Shown here piece by piece: positions 52,168 through 58,820 of a stretch of 58,820 bases of DNA. Each line of letters begins with the position of its first letter. Within the stretch, counting starts at the first letter, position 1. The stretch is from NCBI GenBank assembly GCA_964544605.1, contig CAZJBX010000014.1:1-58820 (forward strand), read 5' to 3'. The notes under the pieces were generated by a model. The model saw nothing but the letters and a program-made list of their open reading frames with translations. It made no database searches and had not been told where the DNA came from. The position numbers and the translations under genes are program-made. This DNA is from JAMIFN01 sp964544605. GTDB lineage: Bacteria; Pseudomonadota; Gammaproteobacteria; Burkholderiales; Burkholderiaceae_C.

Positions 52168-53276
52168 AGATTCCCTACCTCAATCTGGGCCGCCTCAATC
52201 TGGCCCAAGCCGATGCCCTGAGCGCCGCCATACAACAGGTGCTGCAATCGGGGCAATACATTGGCGGGGCGGCCTTGGCCGAATTTGAAGCCGCCTTTGC
52301 CAGCAGCGTGCAGGCCCAATATGCCGTGGGCACAGGCAACGGCCTCGATGCCCTGCGCCTTGGCCTGCAAGCCCTCGGCATTGGCCCAGGCGATGAAGTC
52401 ATTGTGCCCAGCCACACCTATATCGCCACTTGGCTGGCCGTGACTGCGCTGGGTGCCACGCTCAAACCTGTTGAGCCCACAGTGGGGCAATATGTGCTCA
52501 GTGCCGCAGACATCGCCCCCCATATCGGCCCTCGTACACGGGCCATACTGCCTGTGCATTTGTACGGCCTGCCTTGCGATATGCCCGCCATCTGCGCCTT
52601 GGCCCAGCGGCATGGCTTGGCCGTGGTGGAAGACGCGGCCCAAGCCCACGGCGCGCGCAGCCACGGGCAGGCCATAGGCAGCCACGGCGACATCGTGGCC
52701 TGGAGCTTCTACCCCGGTAAAAACCTTGGCGCTTTGGGCGATGCAGGGGCCATCACCACACAAAACCCCGAACTCGCCGCCCAAGTGCGGGCCTTGGGCA
52801 ACTACGGCAGCAGCCGCAAATACCACAATGACTTTTTAGGCAGCAACAGCCGCCTCGACCCCCTGCAAGCGGCCATTTTGCAAGCCAAACTGCCCAGCTT
52901 GGCCGCGCAAAACACCCGCCGCAGAGCCATCGCCCAATGCTATTTGCAGGCGCTGGCCCCCTATGCCGAGCAACTGATCTTGCCCGCCGCCCCAGCCCAT
53001 GCCGAGGCCGTCTGGCATGTCTTTCCCATCCGCCACCCCCAGCGCCATGCCCTGCAACAGCACTTAGCCGCACGCGGCGTAGAAACCCTCATCCACTACC
53101 CCCTGCCGCCCCATTTGCAGCCCGCCTACCAACACTTGGGCTATGTTCAAGGCCAGTTTCCTGTGGCAGAAACCTACGCCCAAGAGCTGCTCAGCCTACC
53201 TATAGACCCCTATTTGACTGAAGCCGAGCTGGCCCACATCTGCCACAGCATCACGGAGTTTTTGCGCCCATGCTGA
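52164..53276 (+). CDS. DegT/DnrJ/EryC1/StrS aminotransferase (FdtB/QdtB-like)
   Basis: This 370-residue PLP enzyme should transfer an amino group to C3 of the keto-deoxysugar made by the neighbouring isomerase. It has FEAAFASSVQAQYAVGTGNGLDALRLGLQALG, EVIVPSHTYIATWLAV, VVEDAAQAHGA and the PLP-lysine region SFYPGKNLGALGDAG, with NSRLDPLQAAIL near the C-terminal half, all typical of sugar aminotransferases. It overlaps the isomerase gene by 4 bp and the next gene by 7 bp, so it is part of a tightly packed operon. Confidence 0.92.
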   Translation: MKIPYLNLGRLNLAQADALSAAIQQVLQSGQYIGGAALAEFEAAFASSVQAQYAVGTGNGLDALRLGLQALGIGPGDEVIVPSHTYIATWLAVTALGATLKPVEPTVGQYVLSAADIAPHIGPRTRAILPVHLYGLPCDMPAICALAQRHGLAVVEDAAQAHGARSHGQAIGSHGDIVAWSFYPGKNLGALGDAGAITTQNPELAAQVRALGNYGSSRKYHNDFLGSNSRLDPLQAAILQAKLPSLAAQNTRRRAIAQCYLQALAPYAEQLILPAAPAHAEAVWHVFPIRHPQRHALQQHLAARGVETLIHYPLPPHLQPAYQHLGYVQGQFPVAETYAQELLSLPIDPYLTEAELAHICHSITEFLRPC

Positions 53277-53842
53277 CCCCCAAACCCCGAGAAATCATCA
53301 CCCACCACCTCAGCTTGCGGCCCGTACAAATCAGCGATGCCGCCTTTTTGTTGGCCACCCGCCAGCAGGCGCACAAACAGCAATTTCTCAGCGCAGGCAG
53401 CCAAAGCCTTTATGAACAAGAGCAATGGCTGGCCCAACATGCTGGGGCGAGCGATGAGCTTTACCTCGTCGCCAGCCTCCGCAGCGCCCCCACCACCCCC
53501 ATTGGCGCGGTGCGCCTATACCAACCCAAACCAACTGAGCGCAGCATCAACATCGGCTCTTGGATCATGGCCGATGGCCAAGCCGCCACGCTGGGGCTGG
53601 AGGTACTGGGCTGCGCCGTGCTGCTGATGAATGAATACCAACTGCCCATTTGCCGCTTCAATGTGCGCAAAAGCAACCGCTCTGTATTCAAAGTCAATCA
53701 GCGCCTAGGGGCCAAAATCATTGGTGAGGATGACGACAGCTACTGGCTTGAAAACAGCGACCCCGAGCGCTTTGTCGCCAACATGCACCACTACTACAAA
53801 ACCCCGCTGCCACTCATCGAACGCATCATTTATCCTGCCTAA
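53270..53842 (+). CDS. GNAT family N-acetyltransferase
   Basis: The 190-residue protein shows GNAT features: LSLRPVQISDAAFLLATRQQ near the N-terminus, PIGAVRLYQPKP, INIGSWIMADGQAATLGLEVLGCAVLL and the final CRFNVRKSNRSVFKVNQRLGAKIIGE acetyl-CoA-binding segment. Its position after the aminotransferase suggests N-acetylation of the amino sugar, the last step to a Fuc3NAc-type donor, but FdtC-type acetyltransferases of this pathway are usually left-handed beta-helix proteins, so this would be a non-homologous replacement. The start overlaps the aminotransferase gene. Confidence 0.8.
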   Translation: MLTPKPREIITHHLSLRPVQISDAAFLLATRQQAHKQQFLSAGSQSLYEQEQWLAQHAGASDELYLVASLRSAPTTPIGAVRLYQPKPTERSINIGSWIMADGQAATLGLEVLGCAVLLMNEYQLPICRFNVRKSNRSVFKVNQRLGAKIIGEDDDSYWLENSDPERFVANMHHYYKTPLPLIERIIYPA

Positions 53843-53856
53843 ATCCCGCCACCCTC

Positions 53857-54849
53857 ATGCTGATCACCACCCTCATCCCCATCTACAAAACACACTTTAT
53901 TGAAGACCTCATCAACTGCCTGCACGCCCAAACCGAGCAGCGCTTTAGCGTCATCTTCAGCGACGACAGCCCCAGTCAAGATGTGGCCGAAATACTGGCC
54001 GACATCCACACCGACGAACCCATTCGTTTTGCCTATGAGGTCATCCCTGGCCCCCGCCTTGGCCCAGCCAGCAATTGCTACCACCTATTCACCGCTTGGA
54101 ACAAACGCAGCCCCTATTTGCACTATTTGCTCGATGACGACCTCATTGCGCCAGCCTTTTATCAGCAACACCTACAAGTCCTTGAGCAAACGGGGGCCAG
54201 CCTCTGCATCAGCGCCCGCAATGTCGTGAATGAAACGGGCCAAGAGCTACAGGCCGCACAAGCTCCTGCCTGGCTCACAGCCCATGCTGGCCCGCAGCAG
54301 ATTGGCTTTGCCACCGCCGTGCAACACATCTTGCCGCCTTGCAATAACGGTTTGGGCGAGCTCAGTTGCGCCACTATTCGTGGTGCCAGCATGGTGCAGC
54401 ACATCAAAAGAGGTCTGCGCCAACTACCCTACTACGGCCTCAATGACCTCGGCATATTCCTTGAGCTATTGGCCCAAGAAGCGGGGATTTACCTGCCGCA
54501 GAATTTGGGCTCTTTCCGCAAAAATCGCCTGCAAACCACAGGCGATACCCGCTCCAAAATCTACCACTACACCATCCTCTCTTGGGCCGCCTTGGCGCTT
54601 GATGCGTGGCAAATGGGCCTGCTCAGCCCCAACCAAGCCGAGCAAAGCCTGAGCACAGTGCAGCACTCTTTAAGCAACCTCCTGCCCAACAACCCTGAGC
54701 TGGCTGAGCTGCACAGTCTGTTTCAAGCCCCACGGCCCGACATCGCCAACTTTCAAGCCCAGTTCGCCCCCATCTGGCACCAGCACCTCAGTGAAGTGCC
54801 CGACTTCGTCGCCACCACCAGCCCACTGCTGGCCCATGCACAGCTATAA
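53857..54849 (+). CDS. Family 2 glycosyltransferase
   Basis: The 330-residue protein starts MLITTLIPIYKTHFIEDLIN with the GT2 fold; SDDSPSQD and the metal-binding LDDDL (HYLLDDDLIAPAF) fit. No membrane helices are predicted, unlike the GT2 at 41579. It probably transfers the deoxyamino sugar made by the neighbouring genes, or a further sugar. It begins 14 bp after the acetyltransferase gene and its stop overlaps the convergent GT41 gene by 6 bp. The acceptor is unknown. Confidence 0.82.
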   Translation: MLITTLIPIYKTHFIEDLINCLHAQTEQRFSVIFSDDSPSQDVAEILADIHTDEPIRFAYEVIPGPRLGPASNCYHLFTAWNKRSPYLHYLLDDDLIAPAFYQQHLQVLEQTGASLCISARNVVNETGQELQAAQAPAWLTAHAGPQQIGFATAVQHILPPCNNGLGELSCATIRGASMVQHIKRGLRQLPYYGLNDLGIFLELLAQEAGIYLPQNLGSFRKNRLQTTGDTRSKIYHYTILSWAALALDAWQMGLLSPNQAEQSLSTVQHSLSNLLPNNPELAELHSLFQAPRPDIANFQAQFAPIWHQHLSEVPDFVATTSPLLAHAQL

Positions 54850-57207
54850 GCGCGGCGATTCTCCCCACTGCCGCAGCAAAGCAAAAGTCTGCTCTATGGG
54901 CTCCGTGCACCAAAACATGGCCTCTCGTTTGTCTTTCAGCTCTTGCGCATAAGCTTGGCGCTGCTCTGGCCGTTCACACAGGCGCTTTGCCAAGGTCAAA
55001 TAATCAGGCCAAGCCTCAGCCACCCAATGGCCCATGCCGACGGCATCGAGCACGCCACTGCCCAAGCGCCCCCGCAAACTCTCACCACGCAGCGTCACCA
55101 CAGGCAAACCCACATCCAGGGCTTGCAAAACCGTATTGATGCCTGAGAAGCCCCAACTATCGAGTAGCAGCCAGCTCCGCTGCATCAAATACTGGTAGCG
55201 TGGGCGGCTCAGCCACGGGCTAAACAGCAGGCGCTCAGGCGCTAAGCCGCGTTCCATAAAAGCTTGGCGCAATTGCGCTGCCACGCGTTCAGCCATCTCG
55301 CCATCGCCCATAAAAAATACCAACTGCGCATCCGCTATCTGCGCCGCCAGCTCCGCATACTGGGCGGCAAAATCGTATTGGTATTTAAAGGCCGAGCCGG
55401 GGCAAAGCAGCAGTTTGCTGCTTTCAGCAAAGCCCATAGCGGCCAGATCAAAAGCCTCAATCTCGCCCGCATAAGGCTGGTAATAAGTCGGAAAACCCGC
55501 CAACACCCCCACCGTCTCTCGGTAATCTGGCAAAGCACCCGCCTCCAGCCAAGCAGGGCCAGCCCCTGAATCTGCGGCTGGCTCAAAGCAACGGGCACTG
55601 ATGTAAGCATCCATTTCAGGCAAGCCCGTGGTTTGCGGATTCCCCCAAGAGCTGAACTGCCGTGGGGCCAAGCGCAGACAAGCCAACTTATAGCTCAGTC
55701 CGCCCAAGCCCACCTCGGGGTAATACAAAAAATCGACATCTTGCTGTGCAATCGCCTGCACCCAATCCTCTAGCCCCAATGCGCCTGAGAGAAAAAAAGC
55801 ACTGCCTTGACGCGCCAACTCGGTTTGTTCATCTTCGAGCGTGCCCAAGGCAAAAGTATGCAGTTCCACATCATCAGGCGCGTGCAAATACAAGCCTTGT
55901 AATTTGTCCCACCAAATCGAGTGCGCACGAATATGGTGGCTCACCACCCCCAAACGCCAAGGCCGTTTTGCCTCAGATTCCGCTTGTGTTGCAGCGCTTA
56001 ACTCACCCACAGGCGGCCTAGCGGCGGCAGCAGGCTTGGGCCAACGCCCCTCGTAACCCTGCATCAAGCTGGCACACACATCACCATAGGCGCTCAACAG
56101 TGACATATCATTCAAGCCGTGATAGATGTAATAAAAATGTGAAATGGGCTCGCCCACTTCTTGCCAAGCCTCAGGTGGTTGGCCATTTTTCTGCAACCAA
56201 TCGCCCACATAGGCCAGCTCACGCATAAAGCTGCGCCGCGCTTTGCGAGCTTGAGCAGGTGCATCGTAGAACACCACAATGCTCGACATCAGCCGCTTCC
56301 ATCGGGTCGAAAAATCATTCTCAATCGCCTCGCAATCGGCCAATGCCTGAGCCAGCGCCGCATCATCCAAGCGGTAATAGGCACACAGCACCAATTGCCC
56401 CAGCGCCCTTTTATGCCCAGGCTGCAAAGCCAGCACCTGCGCCAAAGCCGCTTGCGCGCCCGCATAGTCGCCCAAGCGGACTTTGGCTTGTCCCAAATTC
56501 AACCATGCAGGCAAATAGTGCGGCGCTTGCGCCAGCACCTGCTCACAGCCTGAAACACACACCTCAAACTCCCCACTGGCATATGCCGACACAGCCAAAT
56601 TCAATTGCGCCTGCACATTGCTGTCGTCTAAAGCCAAAGCCCGTTGCGCGTCTGCCTTGGCTGCTGCACCCTGCCCCTGCTTGGCATACAACATGCTGCG
56701 GTTGCTCAAAGCCTGCGCTTGCAGCGGCCCCTGCTGGGCAATCACCACATCCAAATGCCGCATGGCCTGCGCCGTATCGCCCTCCTCATAGGCCAAATGC
56801 GCCAAGCCCATATGGGCCCGCTCCCGTATGGCTGCATCGCCTTGAGCCGCTTGCAGCAACTCTTGCAAAGCCGCTTTGGCCTCCGCCCAAGCCTGCAATT
56901 CCAGCAACACATTGGCGTAATCATTGAGCACCAACACATGCCCAGGCACGGCCTGCAAAGCTGCCTCCAGTGCCGGGCGCATCGCGGGCAAATCCCCCTG
57001 CTCTTTGTGCAACAAAGCTTGCAAATGCTTGGCTTGCCGCAGCAGCTCCAGCTCTTGCTCATCTACAGCAAAATCTCTACTGCGCAATGGCTTGAGCACA
57101 GCAATCGCTGCATCAAACTCACCTTGCTGCGCCAAGGCCAAGGCTTGATCAAGAGCCCGATCTAAAGTTTGGGCAGCCAGAATGGATGCTTGGGCGCTTT
57201 TATTCAC
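54844..57207 (-). CDS. TPR-containing GT41 glycosyltransferase (SPINDLY/OGT-like)
   Basis: The 787-residue protein has N-terminal tetratricopeptide-type helices (VLNDYANVLLELQAWAEAKAAL, ALSNRSMLYAKQGQGAAAKADAQRALALD, AWLNLGQAKVRLGDYAGAQAALAQVLALQPGHKRALG) and a C-terminal GT41 domain. Diagnostic parts are LYYPEVGLGG, FSSWGNPQTTGLPEMDAY, LLLCPGSAFKYQYDF and DSWGFSGINTVLQALDVGLPVVTLRG. Family members link a sugar O-glycosidically to protein Ser/Thr. I chose the GTG at 57207, which has AAGGA 6 nt upstream. The gene is downstream of a large Thr-rich surface protein gene, an attractive acceptor. Confidence 0.87.
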   Translation of the reverse strand: MNKSAQASILAAQTLDRALDQALALAQQGEFDAAIAVLKPLRSRDFAVDEQELELLRQAKHLQALLHKEQGDLPAMRPALEAALQAVPGHVLVLNDYANVLLELQAWAEAKAALQELLQAAQGDAAIRERAHMGLAHLAYEEGDTAQAMRHLDVVIAQQGPLQAQALSNRSMLYAKQGQGAAAKADAQRALALDDSNVQAQLNLAVSAYASGEFEVCVSGCEQVLAQAPHYLPAWLNLGQAKVRLGDYAGAQAALAQVLALQPGHKRALGQLVLCAYYRLDDAALAQALADCEAIENDFSTRWKRLMSSIVVFYDAPAQARKARRSFMRELAYVGDWLQKNGQPPEAWQEVGEPISHFYYIYHGLNDMSLLSAYGDVCASLMQGYEGRWPKPAAAARPPVGELSAATQAESEAKRPWRLGVVSHHIRAHSIWWDKLQGLYLHAPDDVELHTFALGTLEDEQTELARQGSAFFLSGALGLEDWVQAIAQQDVDFLYYPEVGLGGLSYKLACLRLAPRQFSSWGNPQTTGLPEMDAYISARCFEPAADSGAGPAWLEAGALPDYRETVGVLAGFPTYYQPYAGEIEAFDLAAMGFAESSKLLLCPGSAFKYQYDFAAQYAELAAQIADAQLVFFMGDGEMAERVAAQLRQAFMERGLAPERLLFSPWLSRPRYQYLMQRSWLLLDSWGFSGINTVLQALDVGLPVVTLRGESLRGRLGSGVLDAVGMGHWVAEAWPDYLTLAKRLCERPEQRQAYAQELKDKREAMFWCTEPIEQTFALLRQWGESPRL

Positions 57208-57220
57208 GGCCAGTCCTTTA

Positions 57221-57257
57221 CAAAAAAACACAAAAAAGGGCGCTGCAAGCAGCGCCC
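57221..57257 (-). terminator. Intrinsic terminator after the surface protein gene
   Basis: On the minus strand GGGCGCTG and CAGCGCCC form a strong hairpin (57257-57238), followed by six T residues and another T-run. It lies 28 bp beyond the surface protein stop and just before the GT41 start, so the GT41 gene likely has its own promoter or depends on read-through. Confidence 0.85.
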
Positions 57258-57284
57258 CTTTGGTGCCTTATGGCAACAATAACC

Positions 57285-58820
57285 TTATGGCAATTGCGTG
57301 CGGCTGATGGTCAGCAGCATTTCGTCACGCTGTGTCGGTGGCGTCACCTCGGCAGGTGTGTCAGTGCTCACATTGTTACCCTCTTTCTTAGAGTAGTAAG
57401 CCGTGTTGCCCTGTGGGTTGGTACCACTACCATTCTTCGCGTTTTGACCGCCTGAGCGACCAATTGCAGTGACAAACTCTTTGGCCACACGGGGCAGCTT
57501 GTCATGGGTATAGAAGGTACCTTTCCAGTCGCCCATAGCGTCTGAGGGGCCATTGCGCACATCAGCCACAGACTTGGCCAAAGCACAAGAGCCAGTACAC
57601 GCTGCACTCAAGTCCGCTTTAAATGGCGCTGTGCCGTTCCAAGCCACGGAATCAGCCGCTTCCTGGGTAGCACCACCATTGCTGTTGTTCGCCTTCTGGA
57701 ATTTGTAAGTGAACTTACAGAAGTTGCCATACTGCAATTTGCCATTGGCTGTGCTCAGGGCCTGGCCCGCAGAGTTGACTGCAGGGTTGTTATTGGCCAC
57801 AGTGCCGCCTTTTTCTGACTCATTGGGGTTGCTGGTCGGAATGGGCGCAAAGCCATCAAAACGGGCCTCCACATAGTAGTACTGCTCAGTATAGGTCGCA
57901 CCACCTGTGGTACCGCCAGACTCAGAGAAGCTCAAAGTGCCCAAGTAGCCGCCTGTCTGGCGCACAACAATCAGCATCTTCTCGCCCAAAGCCACCACAT
58001 TGTTACCAGCGGTCGTGCCCTGTTGGTCTCGTTTGATGGCAATTTGACGCTGCCAATCAGAAGGAATCACCTCCTCTACAGGCAGCAAATTGCTATTCAA
58101 AGGCACCTTACCTTCGGTCATGGTGCGGGGGCGTTTGGGCACGCTGTTAATGGAGCCGTCGGCGTTATACACATAGGTATCCGAGCCGTCGGCGTTAGAG
58201 CCTGGCGTACGAATAGCTGCGGGGAAACCACCCCAAACAGGCAGCGGCACCCAGCCATCCCAAGCTCCGCTGGGTACTGCGGGGTCAGCATCCGCACCAG
58301 AGTTGGTCACGCTGGTGGTGTTCAAATTAACGCGACCCGCTGTACCTGCCGTATAGGTAAAGGTCGCTTGCACATCCTTCAGCTGACGGAACAAGGGGTT
58401 GTTGGGCGCAGACAAGCTAATCGAGCGTGCATTTTCATACACATTGTTGCGCGCCTTGAAGCGTTGTGTGAACACATCGCCCGCACGCGGTGCATCAGGG
58501 GCGCACACGCCAGAGTTCAACACTTTGGGCGTGATCGCGATATTGCGCGTGGCACTGGCACCCAAGCTGCTCACAGCTTTGACCGTACAAGTATTGCCAG
58601 CCGCTTGACCTGTCAGGGCCACTTGACCAGAAGCATTCACCGTACAAACGGCGGGCGTATCAGATGAGTAAGTGATGGCACCACCTGTGCTGGAAGTAGC
58701 TGTCGCTGCAACGGTATCCAAGAATTCACCTGTCGTTGGGCCAGTCCATGTGAGGGCTTCTGGCACGGGCGTGTTGGTGGCAGTTGGAACGGGGGTGTTC
58801 GTAGCCGTGGGCACGGGCGT
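57285..58820 (-). CDS. Large Thr/Pro-repeat surface protein, C-terminal part (partial)
   Basis: The frame enters from the right edge and ends at a stop at 57285; 511 codons are visible. It starts with TPVPTATN repeats, continues with a bacterial Ig-like segment (SDTPAVCTVNASGQVALTGQAAGNTCTVKAV), and then about 400 residues with many N, T, S and G residues (VYENARSISLSAPNNPLFRQ, DGSDTYVYNADGSINSVPKRP). No membrane anchor, sortase motif or beta-barrel terminal phenylalanine is seen; it ends in MLLTISRTQLP. It may be secreted or a cell-surface protein, and it neighbours a GT41 enzyme. I do not recognise the last 400 residues. Confidence 0.75.
   Translation of the reverse strand, partial: TPVPTATNTPVPTATNTPVPEALTWTGPTTGEFLDTVAATATSSTGGAITYSSDTPAVCTVNASGQVALTGQAAGNTCTVKAVSSLGASATRNIAITPKVLNSGVCAPDAPRAGDVFTQRFKARNNVYENARSISLSAPNNPLFRQLKDVQATFTYTAGTAGRVNLNTTSVTNSGADADPAVPSGAWDGWVPLPVWGGFPAAIRTPGSNADGSDTYVYNADGSINSVPKRPRTMTEGKVPLNSNLLPVEEVIPSDWQRQIAIKRDQQGTTAGNNVVALGEKMLIVVRQTGGYLGTLSFSESGGTTGGATYTEQYYYVEARFDGFAPIPTSNPNESEKGGTVANNNPAVNSAGQALSTANGKLQYGNFCKFTYKFQKANNSNGGATQEAADSVAWNGTAPFKADLSAACTGSCALAKSVADVRNGPSDAMGDWKGTFYTHDKLPRVAKEFVTAIGRSGGQNAKNGSGTNPQGNTAYYSKKEGNNVSTDTPAEVTPPTQRDEMLLTISRTQLP
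58761..58820 (-). repeat. 24-bp tandem repeat encoding TPVPTATN
   Basis: Two 24-base units and half of a third (minus strand) encode TPVPTATN-TPVPTATN-TPVP. The copies differ at synonymous positions, and the array continues beyond the window edge. It is a Thr/Pro linker, a likely site for O-glycosylation and for copy-number variation. Confidence 0.85.

Overview
The window is chromosomal DNA from a betaproteobacterium, most likely of the order Burkholderiales and Comamonadaceae-like. This rests on gene content and protein style: a cbb3 oxidase cluster with CcoG and a short FixH, a class Ia ribonucleotide reductase with paired NrdR boxes, a type-2 ArgC, and GC-rich coding sequence. The assignment comes from reading the sequence, not from a database search. 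I see no rRNA, tRNA, CRISPR array or insertion sequence.

Layout. 1-3970 is a minus-strand defence locus: hsdM, an Abi_2/HEPN-type abortive-infection gene, and hsdS (cut by the window edge). Between hsdM and the Abi gene lie two diverged tandem promoter-plus-structured-RNA units. 4375-7059 holds a MerR-type regulator followed by a VIT/von Willebrand A protein. 7163-8611 is pyk, with a terminator-like hairpin 12 nt before its start codon. 8711-14452 is the cbb3 oxidase region (ccoS, ccoNOQP, ccoG, fixH and a small membrane protein), with an FNR-type box ahead of ccoN. 14550-17282 is a divergent copper pair (CopZ-like chaperone and CopA-like ATPase). 17368-20653 carries a fused double acyl-CoA dehydrogenase and nadC. 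20695-25767 holds a cold-shock protein, a Lys/Ala-rich histone-H1-like protein, nrdB and nrdA with two NrdR boxes and a possible leader attenuator. 25985-27915 has pgpA, a degenerate BioC-like protein and a Rieske protein.

28018-39112 is rplK-rplA-rplJ-rplL-rpoB-rpoC on the minus strand, with its own promoter, an L10-type leader and an rplL-rpoB attenuator, but without secE-nusG in front. 39270-42529 is a three-gene lipid or glycan module (GT2, flippase-like membrane protein, FAD oxidoreductase). 42668-44794 is sucCD. 44977-47016 is argC, a small coiled-coil gene, zapA and a TPM-domain gene. 47111-49702 is grpE-dnaK with sigma-32-like promoters. 49866-51637 holds an alpha/beta hydrolase and a methyltransferase.

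51739-58820 looks like a glycosylation region: FdtA-type isomerase, FdtB-type aminotransferase, a GNAT acetyltransferase, a GT2, a TPR-containing GT41 (SPINDLY/OGT-type) glycosyltransferase, and the C-terminal part of a large Thr/Pro-repeat surface protein. The natural reading is that a dTDP-amino-deoxysugar is made and that the GT41 enzyme glycosylates a Ser/Thr-rich protein, perhaps the neighbouring one.

The two parts I consider most worth pursuing are the tandem small RNA units in front of the HEPN gene inside the type I restriction locus, and the GT41/surface-protein/deoxysugar cluster.
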